This document shows, piece by piece, positions 1-4,450 of a stretch of 5,203 nucleotides of DNA (positions are counted from its first letter, which is position 1; every line of letters starts with the position of its first letter). The notes under the pieces are model-generated. The model saw only the letters and a list, made by a program, of their open reading frames with translations, was not told the origin of the DNA and did no database searches. Origin of the DNA: an uncultured Caryophanales bacterium (GTDB lineage Bacteria; Bacillota_I; Bacilli_A; RF39; UBA660); NCBI GenBank assembly GCA_947302515.1, contig CAMYVT010000039.1, forward strand, positions 1 through 5,203, read 5' to 3'. The translations under genes and the position numbers were made by a program.

Positions 1-440
1 CCACTTCTGAAGAAGTGAAAGAAGTATCTAAACCTAAAGTAAAATATGATTATATCGCAGTATTAAAAATACCAAAAATTAATTTAGAAAAAGGATTGGT
101 TGCTAAGGATAGTAAATACAATAACATTAATTATGGAGTAGAAATTCTAAAGGAATCTGATAGCCCAGATGTTATAAATGGCAACGTTATTTTAGCTGCT
201 CATTCAGGAACTGCTAATATTTCTTATTTTAGAAATTTAGATAAAATAAATGTTGGTGATGAAGCATATATCTATTATCAAGGAAAGACATATAAATATA
301 TTTTTTCTAAAATATATGATATAGAAAAGACTGGTAAAGCTGTTATTAAGAGAGATAATAATACTTCTACATTAACATTAGTTACATGTAGGCATAATAC
401 AAATAACCAAATTGTGTTAATTGCAGATTTACAGATTTAA
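1..440 (+). CDS. Sortase family transpeptidase, 5' end missing
   Basis: Sortases cleave a sorting motif in secreted proteins and join them to the cell wall on the outer face of the membrane. The frame is open to the left edge (first whole codon at 3). The GTG at 15 is probably internal, because glutamate and threonine codons precede it in frame, so the N-terminal membrane anchor lies outside the window. Numbered from that GTG, the sortase core is visible: a YIAVLKIPKI strand near residues 13-22, the catalytic His63 in LAAHSG, and the catalytic Cys125 in TLTLVTC. After the cysteine, where most sortases have an arginine before the last strand, this protein has Gln132 (NNQIVLIADL). From memory, a group of short Firmicutes sortases shows the same change; Arg126 sits right after the cysteine. 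In conjugative elements such sortases usually serve element-encoded adhesins. The exact class (B, D or other) is not certain. Confidence 0.9.
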   Translation, partial: TSEEVKEVSKPKVKYDYIAVLKIPKINLEKGLVAKDSKYNNINYGVEILKESDSPDVINGNVILAAHSGTANISYFRNLDKINVGDEAYIYYQGKTYKYIFSKIYDIEKTGKAVIKRDNNTSTLTLVTCRHNTNNQIVLIADLQI

Positions 441-456
441 TTCAATATATAAATAG

Positions 457-465
457 TGCTATAAT
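457..465 (+). promoter_or_regulatory. Extended -10 promoter before the 170-residue gene
   Basis: The sequence TGCTATAAT is a perfect extended -10 element (TG, one base, TATAAT) in the 45-base gap after the sortase gene. The region where a -35 would lie (437-442, TTAATT) matches TTGACA poorly, which is acceptable for an extended -10 promoter. Transcription would start near 471-473, giving a leader of only about 14 bases that begins almost at the ribosome binding site AGGTGAT (473-479). The match and placement are seen; activity is inferred. Confidence 0.6.
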
Positions 466-485
466 CAATCCTAGGTGATGAGATT

Positions 486-998
486 ATGGGAAAATACGAT
501 TATTCAAATGCAAAAGTTGATAAGAAAAATAGAAAAAGATATTATTTCTTCGGTGAATTTTCTAAAATATTAACAATGTATGAAAGTTCTGATGAAGAGG
601 TAAATGAGTTAATAGAATGGCTATATACACTAAGTAATAGTTTATCTGAAATAGAGCCTTATCGCACAGGAATAGAATATGATTATAATTTAAAACCTGA
701 TGAGCAAGTAGATGAAAACACGTTTAGAAGAGAAGTCTGGATGCAAGATCTTAGGATATATGGATTAGTTGCAGCAGTTCAAGAAACAGGATCATGGGGA
801 GAAAAAGATGCATTATCGGACATAATTTTTAAAATGTATACAAGACTAAATGATATATTACATCCAAATCCTAGACCTGGATTAGATTATGAAGAAGTAA
901 GATATTATTCAGAAGTAGAATATATTAATAAAGAAAAGCAAAAATATAATGAAGAGAATTATAATTTAGACTATAAAGAAGATGAATGGAGAGCATAA
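486..998 (+). CDS. Unrecognised acidic, tyrosine-rich protein (170 aa)
   Basis: I do not recognise this protein. The ATG is supported by AGGTGAT at 473-479, six bases upstream, a good match to the 16S rRNA 3' end. The product is soluble, with no signal peptide or membrane segment. It is rich in tyrosine (18 of 170) and acidic (36 Asp/Glu against 23 Lys/Arg by my count). Residues 35-57 and 87-126 look helical (for example MQDLRIYGLVAAVQETGSWG). A proline-rich break, HPNPRPG, follows at about 126-132, and the last 35 residues are a charged Tyr/Glu/Lys/Asn tail. It has its own likely promoter (457-465) and a hairpin terminator formed from its own 3' end, so it seems to be transcribed as a single gene. 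Size and charge would fit a DNA-mimicking anti-restriction protein, a type common on conjugative elements, but I see no ArdA-like motif, so that is only a thought. Confidence 0.75.
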   Translation: MGKYDYSNAKVDKKNRKRYYFFGEFSKILTMYESSDEEVNELIEWLYTLSNSLSEIEPYRTGIEYDYNLKPDEQVDENTFRREVWMQDLRIYGLVAAVQETGSWGEKDALSDIIFKMYTRLNDILHPNPRPGLDYEEVRYYSEVEYINKEKQKYNEENYNLDYKEDEWRA

Positions 999-1012
999 AA
1001 AGCTCTTTTTTT
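988..1012 (+). terminator. Intrinsic terminator overlapping a stop codon
   Basis: AGAGC (990-994) pairs with GCTCT (1002-1006) around a 7-base loop. Two G-T pairs (988-989 with 1007-1008) can lengthen the stem. A run of seven T follows at 1006-1012. The TAA stop of the 170-residue gene (996-998) is in the loop. The stem is short, so termination is probably partial. The next ribosome binding site begins only four bases after the T-run. Confidence 0.55.
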
Positions 1013-1015
1013 GTT

Positions 1016-1020
1016 GGAGG
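1016..1020 (+). promoter_or_regulatory. Ribosome binding site that fixes the 77-residue gene start
   Basis: GGAGG lies five bases before ATG 1026. The frame can be extended upstream to TTG codons at 1011 and 1014, but the TTG at 1011 would start inside the terminator T-run and both would put the binding site inside the gene. ATG 1026 is therefore the better start. Confidence 0.75.
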
Positions 1021-1025
1021 AAAGA

Positions 1026-1259
1026 ATGGAAAGGGAAAAAATAATTAGAGAAAGGTTCAAGGTCTTTCAAACACTCATAGGTATAGGATATAACACAGAC
1101 AAGAAAATACTTGATCTAAAAGTAGAGGAGTTAGTATTGAAGACCAATATGAATAGAAGTGACTTAGCAATTGCTATTGGATTAAAAAATGCTTTAGCAA
1201 ATAGAAGACTAGTCACTTTTTTATGTGGATTAGAGGAGGTGGATTCAATTAATAAATAA
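1026..1259 (+). CDS. Unrecognised small protein (77 aa)
   Basis: I do not recognise this protein. It is 77 residues from ATG 1026, which has a GGAGG at ideal spacing. The N-terminus is basic and charged (MEREKIIRERFK), followed by a mixed stretch and then, from about residue 34, ELVLKTNMNRSDLAIAIGLK. That stretch has the look of a short helical DNA-binding or dimerisation unit, but no family match can be claimed. There is no membrane segment. The gene sits between the terminator at 988-1012 and ssb, 54 bases downstream. No terminator is seen between it and ssb, so the two may share a transcript. How it is transcribed is unclear: no promoter is visible just upstream, so it depends on readthrough of the terminator or on a promoter inside the preceding gene. 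Confidence 0.65.
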   Translation: MEREKIIRERFKVFQTLIGIGYNTDKKILDLKVEELVLKTNMNRSDLAIAIGLKNALANRRLVTFLCGLEEVDSINK

Positions 1260-1313
1260 TTATCTAAACAATTGGTAAAAACAAAAAATGAATAAAAAGG
1301 GAGAGTGATTTAA

Positions 1314-1658
1314 ATGTTAAACCAAGTAGTTTTAGTAGGTAGATTAACAAGCGATTTAGAAGCAAAAGAATTAGAAGATGGAAAGAAAGTTACTAATATG
1401 ACTTTAGCTATTCCAAGAAGTTTTAAAAATGCCGATGGAGAATATGAAACAGATTTTGTTGAATGTACTCTATGGAACAATATAGCAGAAAACACTGCTG
1501 AATACTGTAAAAAAGGAGACATTGTTGGAGTAAAAGGAAGATTACAAACTTCTAATTATGAAAAAGAAGATGGCTCAAAAGTATTTAAGTTAGATGTAGT
1601 TGCTGAAAAGGTAACATTCTTAAGTTCTAGATCAAAAGATACACCAGAAAGAGACTAA
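1314..1658 (+). CDS. ssb: Single-stranded DNA-binding protein, short form
   Basis: Coats single-stranded DNA in the cytoplasm, here probably the strand handled during element transfer or replication. The start MLNQVVLVGRLTSDLE is the classic SSB N-terminus. The OB fold covers about residues 1-104, with the conserved FVECTLWNNIAENTAEYCKKGD block (Trp54) and VGVKGRLQTSNYE at 71-83. Bacterial SSBs usually have 150-180 residues, with a flexible linker and an acidic tail ending in DDDIPF that recruits partner proteins. This one stops at 114 residues with SKDTPERD, so linker and tail are absent. No lost tail is visible after the stop in any frame, which argues against a recent frameshift. The ATG at 1314 is preceded by GGGAGAGTGAT (1299-1309). 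The stop codon lies inside a strong hairpin. The OB fold should still bind DNA; partner recruitment through the tail should not occur. Confidence 0.95.
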   Translation: MLNQVVLVGRLTSDLEAKELEDGKKVTNMTLAIPRSFKNADGEYETDFVECTLWNNIAENTAEYCKKGDIVGVKGRLQTSNYEKEDGSKVFKLDVVAEKVTFLSSRSKDTPERD

Positions 1659-1680
1659 TTTGTCTCTTTCTAATATTATT
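1646..1680 (+). terminator. Intrinsic terminator overlapping the ssb stop codon
   Basis: A perfect 10-bp stem, AGAAAGAGAC (1646-1655) with GTCTCTTTCT (1662-1671), closes a 6-base loop that holds the ssb stop TAA (1656-1658). A T-rich stretch (TATTATTTTTAT, 1674-1685) follows. The T-run is interrupted by A, so efficiency may be moderate, but the stem is the strongest in the left block. Confidence 0.7.
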
Positions 1681-1688
1681 TTTATAAA
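1660..1688 (+). promoter_or_regulatory. Sigma-70 type promoter for the 68-residue gene
   Basis: TTGTCT (1660-1665) and TATAAA (1683-1688) are separated by exactly 17 bases and match the consensus at four and five of six positions. The start point would be near 1695, just before the ribosome binding site at 1697-1703. The -35 hexamer is part of the loop and 3' arm of the ssb terminator, so the same bases would serve both. Sequence match is seen; function is inferred. Confidence 0.5.
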
Positions 1689-1696
1689 AAATAAAA

Positions 1697-1703
1697 AGAG
1701 AGG
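1697..1703 (+). promoter_or_regulatory. Ribosome binding site that fixes the 68-residue gene start
   Basis: AGAGAGG lies ten bases before ATG 1714. The frame is open further upstream to a TTG at 1660, but that codon lies in the ssb terminator and has no binding site, so it is unlikely to be the start. Confidence 0.6.
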
Positions 1704-1713
1704 AACGATAAGT

Positions 1714-1920
1714 ATGAAAGATTATTATGTTAAAGAGGTTTATGGAGTAGAAAGAATACATCATGTAATGGCTACTTCTAAAGAGGAAGCAATATCTATG
1801 GTAAGTGAATATATTAGTGATGAACTTGAAGATCATATTATAGAGGAAACTGAAACTGTAGAACCATTAATTGCAATAACATTCGAAGAAGAAAAAGAAG
1901 AGATAACTACTGAAAAGTAG
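1714..1920 (+). CDS. Small acidic protein, faintly DpnD/PcfM-like (68 aa)
   Basis: Not firmly recognised. From ATG 1714 the product has 68 residues. The layout is a strand (YYVKEVYGVERIHHVMA, residues 4-20), then a helix beginning SKEEAISMVSEYISDEL (22-38), then a strongly Glu-rich C-terminal third. A strand ending in alanine followed by a serine-capped EEA helix is how small DpnD/PcfM-type proteins of conjugative elements are built. The resemblance is general, and I give it as a possibility only. No membrane segment or signal peptide is present. The gene has a likely own promoter (1660-1688) and a terminator made of its last codons. It lies just upstream of the candidate oriT, so a role near the relaxosome is possible but not shown. 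Confidence 0.65.
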   Translation: MKDYYVKEVYGVERIHHVMATSKEEAISMVSEYISDELEDHIIEETETVEPLIAITFEEEKEEITTEK

Positions 1921-1925
1921 TTTTT
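1905..1925 (+). terminator. Intrinsic terminator overlapping the 68-residue gene stop
   Basis: AACTACT (1905-1911) pairs perfectly with AGTAGTT (1916-1922) around a GAAA tetraloop, a very stable loop type. T residues run from 1921 to 1925 and more follow after one C. The stop TAG (1918-1920) is in the 3' arm. It separates the left block from the transfer operon. Confidence 0.7.
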
Positions 1926-1929
1926 CTCT

Positions 1930-1958
1930 TTTACTAGCAAGTACTGAATTTGTATTAC
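1930..1958 (+). promoter_or_regulatory. Possible weak promoter of the transfer operon
   Basis: TTTACT (1930-1935) and TATTAC (1953-1958) are spaced by 17 bases and each matches the consensus at four of six positions. It is the best candidate I find in the gap between the terminator and mobC. Its -10 overlaps the end of the left arm and the spacer of the inverted repeat at 1946-1970. If real, binding of MobC or relaxase there would repress the operon. The match is modest and could be chance in AT-rich DNA. Confidence 0.25.
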
Positions 1959-1970
1959 ATCCACAAATTC
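1946..1970. repeat. Inverted repeat in candidate oriT
   Basis: GAATTTGT (1946-1953) and ACAAATTC (1963-1970) are perfect inverted copies with a 9-base spacer ATTACATCC. There is no T-run after it, so it is not a terminator. It is a likely protein-binding site, for the relaxase or for the ribbon-helix-helix protein MobC encoded next door. Confidence 0.75.
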
Positions 1971-1977
1971 TAATCAA

Positions 1978-1997
1978 TGGGGAAATCCCCAATCCCC
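1978..1997. repeat. G4/C4 inverted repeat with tandem AATCCCC
   Basis: TGGGG (1978-1982) pairs with CCCCA (1987-1991) over the 4-base loop AAAT. AATCCCC occurs twice in tandem (1984-1990 and 1991-1997), so the single G4 run can also pair with the second C4 run, giving two exclusive hairpins. No T-run long enough for termination follows directly (CTTTATTTT). It is the most GC-rich patch nearby. Confidence 0.7.
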
Positions 1998-2020
1998 TTT
2001 ATTTTAATAGGAGGTAAATT

Positions 2021-2335
2021 ATGGCTGAGATATGTGTAATTAAATCATTTAGATTAACTCCAGAACTTGCATACAAACTTGAAGAATTGCATGAGTTATC
2101 TGGATTAAGTCAGTCTGAAATTGTCAGACTATCTTTAACTGGAATGAAAACGATTAAAGAAAAGCCTTCAAAGGAATTATTAAGTTCATTATTAAAACTA
2201 AATAATATTGGAAATAATATAAATCAAATTGCACGACATGCAAATACTTTTGATGAGATTGATTACAATACACTAAAAGTATGTGTAGCTAATTTAAATA
2301 GTATGGTAAATGATATTAGAAGACATTATTTATAG
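2021..2335 (+). CDS. mobC: MobC-type relaxosome accessory protein
   Basis: A DNA-binding helper that sits on oriT and assists the relaxase in opening and nicking it. The 104-residue product begins with a ribbon-helix-helix unit: a strand at about 4-13 (ICVIKSFRLT), helix 14-27, and helix 30-41 beginning SQSEIVRLSLTG. The C-terminal half carries the MobC family signature NNIGNNINQIARHAN at 61-75, followed by a helix ending in IRRHYL. Length is normal for the family. The start has a perfect AGGAGGT (2009-2015) five bases upstream. It is the first gene of the transfer operon; its TAG stop touches the relaxase ATG, so the two are translationally coupled. By analogy with other MobC and PcfF proteins it may also repress the operon through the repeats just upstream, which is inference. 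Confidence 0.9.
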   Translation: MAEICVIKSFRLTPELAYKLEELHELSGLSQSEIVRLSLTGMKTIKEKPSKELLSSLLKLNNIGNNINQIARHANTFDEIDYNTLKVCVANLNSMVNDIRRHYL

Positions 2336-3556
2336 ATGGCTTATTGCAAAATAAAAAGTGTTAAGAATAATCTTAAAAGAGTAATTGATTATGTTGCAAA
2401 TAGTGAAAAAACAGATGAAGATATCTATTTAGAATTACATAAGGAACTAAATTATGTAGCAAAAGATTCTAAAACAGAAAATAAATTATATGTTGATGGA
2501 ATAAACTGTGATCCAACAAGAGCTAGAGAAGAATTTATTAATATAAAAGAAAGGTACAATAAGACAAAAGGAATAATTGCCTTTCATGCAATTGTATCTT
2601 ATAAACCAGGAGAAACTACTCCAGATGAAGCTCATAGTGTTGGATTAGAAATTGCGAATCAAATGTGGGGAGACAGATTCCAAGTAGTAGTTGCTACACA
2701 TTTAGATAGAGAGCATCTTCATAATCATTTTATAATTAACTCTGTTTCGATGGTAGATGGGAAAAGATATTATGATACTAGAACCAGTTATGCCGAATTT
2801 CGAAGACTTTGTAATCAAATATGCAAAGAACATAATTTAAGTTATATGGAAGAAAAGAAAACTAAATCAGGAATTAATTATTTAAATTATCAAAAGAAGT
2901 CAGATCAAAGTAATTATTCTAAACAAACAAAATCAGATGTCGATATGGCAATAGCTTTAGCAACTTCATACCCCGAATTCATAACTATATTAGAGAATAT
3001 GAATTATGAAGTTACTGAAAGAGCAAATAAATTAAGTGTTAGAGATTTAGAATATAATCGAAATATTAGAATCGAAAGAAGATTCGGAGAAGACTATACA
3101 ATAGATAATATTAAAAAACAGATTCTTGGATTATATCTTCCAGAAAAGAAAACTTATTATAGAAATTATTTTCAAAGAGATAGTGTTATAGATAATTTAT
3201 TTAAAATGAATTGTAAAGGGTTGGCTATGCGATATATAAAATATCTTAAATTATTAAATAACTATCCAACATATATTAAGACAAACAGAGTTTCTTATTC
3301 TATGAGATTAGATGTAATGAAGATGGAAAGAATAAGTGAACAAACAGTATTATTAGCAAATAATAATATTACATCAAAAGAAGACCTTATTAATTTATAT
3401 AAATCAATTAAAGAAAAACTACATTATAACCATGATAATAATGAGTTAAAGAATGAAATATTATTAATAAATGAAATAAGGCGAAGAGAAGAACTATTAG
3501 AAGATAATAGTAAAGAGAATAAAAAGGAAGTGGTGATACATGAACCAGTCAAGTGA
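2336..3556 (+). CDS. MOBP-family relaxase (conjugative nickase)
   Basis: Cuts one strand at oriT, stays bound to the 5' end through a tyrosine, and leads the strand into the recipient. Motif I is at the N-terminus, LKRVIDYVANSEKT (13-26), with Tyr19 as the likely catalytic residue. Motif III, HLDREHLHNHFIINSV (122-137), supplies the metal-binding histidines (His122, 129 and 131 being the likely set). The segment FHAIVSYKPGETTPDEAH (83-100) is also typical of the relaxase/mobilization nuclease family. The nuclease domain covers about residues 1-180. The rest, to 406, is hydrophilic and probably helical with no recognised domain, so there is no sign of a fused primase or helicase. The start ATG follows the mobC stop with no gap and has only a weak binding site, so translation likely depends on mobC. 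The last 17 bases overlap pcfB. The relatives I recall are Tn1549-type relaxases. Confidence 0.95.
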   Translation: MAYCKIKSVKNNLKRVIDYVANSEKTDEDIYLELHKELNYVAKDSKTENKLYVDGINCDPTRAREEFINIKERYNKTKGIIAFHAIVSYKPGETTPDEAHSVGLEIANQMWGDRFQVVVATHLDREHLHNHFIINSVSMVDGKRYYDTRTSYAEFRRLCNQICKEHNLSYMEEKKTKSGINYLNYQKKSDQSNYSKQTKSDVDMAIALATSYPEFITILENMNYEVTERANKLSVRDLEYNRNIRIERRFGEDYTIDNIKKQILGLYLPEKKTYYRNYFQRDSVIDNLFKMNCKGLAMRYIKYLKLLNNYPTYIKTNRVSYSMRLDVMKMERISEQTVLLANNNITSKEDLINLYKSIKEKLHYNHDNNELKNEILLINEIRRREELLEDNSKENKKEVVIHEPVK

Positions 3557-4253
3557 TGCTGCTGAACAAATTGTAAGAATGTCATTACAAGGTTTTGAAG
3601 TAGGAGCAAGAATCACAGGTAGCGGTGCAAAAGAAGTTGCAGCTTTACTTTTAGCCGTTATGAAAGATAAGAAAAAAACTGCAGGTAAAACTAACTTAGT
3701 TAATATGCTTAAATCTGGTAAGGAATTAAAAGTATTTTCTGTAAGACAAGAAGACTTTAAAAAGTTTACTGAAGAAGCTAAAAGATATGGAGTTCTATAT
3801 ACTGCTTTAATAAATAAAAAAGCAAAAGATGGAGTTACTGATATCTTAGTAAAAGCAGAAGATGCTTCAAAGATTAATAGAATTGTACAAAGATTCAACT
3901 TAGCTAGATTTGATGAAGTTGCTATTCGTGGTGAGATTCAAAAAACTAAGGAAATGAAATCCAAAGGAGTTAAACAAAAACCAATTGAAGACAAGATTAA
4001 AGAAGAACTTCATAAGAATCCAATCAAGAAAGAGGAACAATCAGTAAACCCCCATTTGGCAAAGACCGAAAAAAGCCCTCAGTCAAAGCCTTTCTTGAAA
4101 GAGCAAAAGAATTCAGACAAGGGTAGTAAGATTAAAGAAAGACCTTCTGTTAGAGAAAAGTTAGAAAAATATAAAGCAGAAGTTAAACTAAGAGATCAAT
4201 CTGAGGTTAAGTCTGAAATTAAAAATAAAACTCCAAAGGATAAAACTAGATGA
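3540..4253 (+). CDS. pcfB: PcfB family conjugation protein (DUF3801)
   Basis: PcfB of pCF10 is an accessory factor that helps bring the relaxosome to the VirD4-type receptor PcfC; the same role is inferred here. The N-terminal region fits DUF3801: an amphipathic helix with AEQIVRMSLQGFEVGARITG (8-27), then KEVAALLLAVMK (31-42), TAGKTNLVNML (47-57), and a second part around FKKFTEEAKRYGVLYTAL (73-90) ending in VQRFNLARFDEV (116-127). From about residue 135 the protein is a long lysine- and glutamate-rich, probably disordered tail, with the PSVREKL element (202-208) that I associate with this family. Length 237 residues. The ATG overlaps the relaxase end and is preceded by AAGGAAG (3524-3530). 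The stop overlaps the next ATG (ATGA). It lies between relaxase and virD4, as in Tn1549-like elements. Confidence 0.88.
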   Translation: MNQSSDAAEQIVRMSLQGFEVGARITGSGAKEVAALLLAVMKDKKKTAGKTNLVNMLKSGKELKVFSVRQEDFKKFTEEAKRYGVLYTALINKKAKDGVTDILVKAEDASKINRIVQRFNLARFDEVAIRGEIQKTKEMKSKGVKQKPIEDKIKEELHKNPIKKEEQSVNPHLAKTEKSPQSKPFLKEQKNSDKGSKIKERPSVREKLEKYKAEVKLRDQSEVKSEIKNKTPKDKTR

Positions 4254-4450
4254 AAAAAGACATATTAAAAGTTATCGAAGTAGATAAAGTTGAATATGGA
4301 ATAATAATTAATGCATTAAATGAATTTAGAAACAAGCTTTTACGAGAAGGAGAAGATACTGAATTAGTAGATGAGTTTATTATTAAAGTATTGGATGCTC
4401 CAGAAAACAAAAGATATGTTGATCGAGAAGGTAGGCTTGGAGCTAGATGA
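4250..4450 (+). CDS. Conserved-looking small protein between pcfB and virD4 (66 aa)
   Basis: Function unknown. The 66-residue product begins with a strand-like IEVDKVEYGIIINALNEFRNKLL (9-31), then a helical ELVDEFIIKVLDAPENKR (38-55) and a basic end. There is no membrane segment. Its ATG overlaps the pcfB stop and its stop overlaps the virD4 start, both as ATGA, so it is expressed by translational coupling in the same operon. I recall similar small proteins with a YG-IINALN-type core next to virD4 in Tn1549-like elements, without an assigned role. The double overlap makes a chance ORF unlikely and suggests a helper of the coupling protein or of PcfB, which is inference from position only. Confidence 0.8.
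   Translation: MKKDILKVIEVDKVEYGIIINALNEFRNKLLREGEDTELVDEFIIKVLDAPENKRYVDREGRLGAR

Larger units (their letters stand above)
1940..2000 (+). other. Candidate origin of transfer (oriT)
   Basis: This non-coding stretch lies between a terminator and mobC. It holds a perfect 8-bp inverted repeat (1946-1970) followed by a G4/C4 inverted repeat with a tandem C-rich heptamer (1978-1997). In MOBP systems oriT usually lies directly upstream of the relaxase or its accessory gene and consists of inverted repeats beside a nick site, so place and structure fit. The C/G-rich core stands out sharply from its AT-rich surroundings. I cannot assign the nick base. Alternatively one or both repeats are operators for the operon. 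Confidence 0.6.

Noticed and set aside
940..977. TATAAT and TATAAA sequences near the end of the 170-residue gene as a promoter for the next genes
   Set aside because: They fall in Tyr-Asn and Tyr-Lys codons, and I see no acceptable -35 at the right distance, so chance is the simpler reading.
1232..1244. A near-perfect ribosome binding site, AGGAGGTGGAT, near the end of the 77-residue gene
   Set aside because: No ATG, GTG or TTG follows at a usable distance, and the nearest ATT codon meets a stop after two more codons. It is explained by the codons for Glu-Glu-Val.
1272..1300. TTGGTA as a -35 box for an ssb promoter
   Set aside because: No -10-like hexamer lies 16-18 bases downstream; the best T-start match is only 15 bases away and poor.
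1310..1522. 70-codon open frame on the minus strand
   Set aside because: Antisense to the certain ssb gene, with no independent support.
1978..1997. G-quadruplex in the G4/C4 patch
   Set aside because: The minus strand has only two G4 runs and the plus strand one; four runs are needed for an intramolecular quadruplex.
3497..3898. 133-codon open frame on the minus strand
   Set aside because: It is antisense to the relaxase end and pcfB, has no binding site, and gives a low-complexity Phe/Leu/Ser product typical of a shadow of AT-rich coding sequence.
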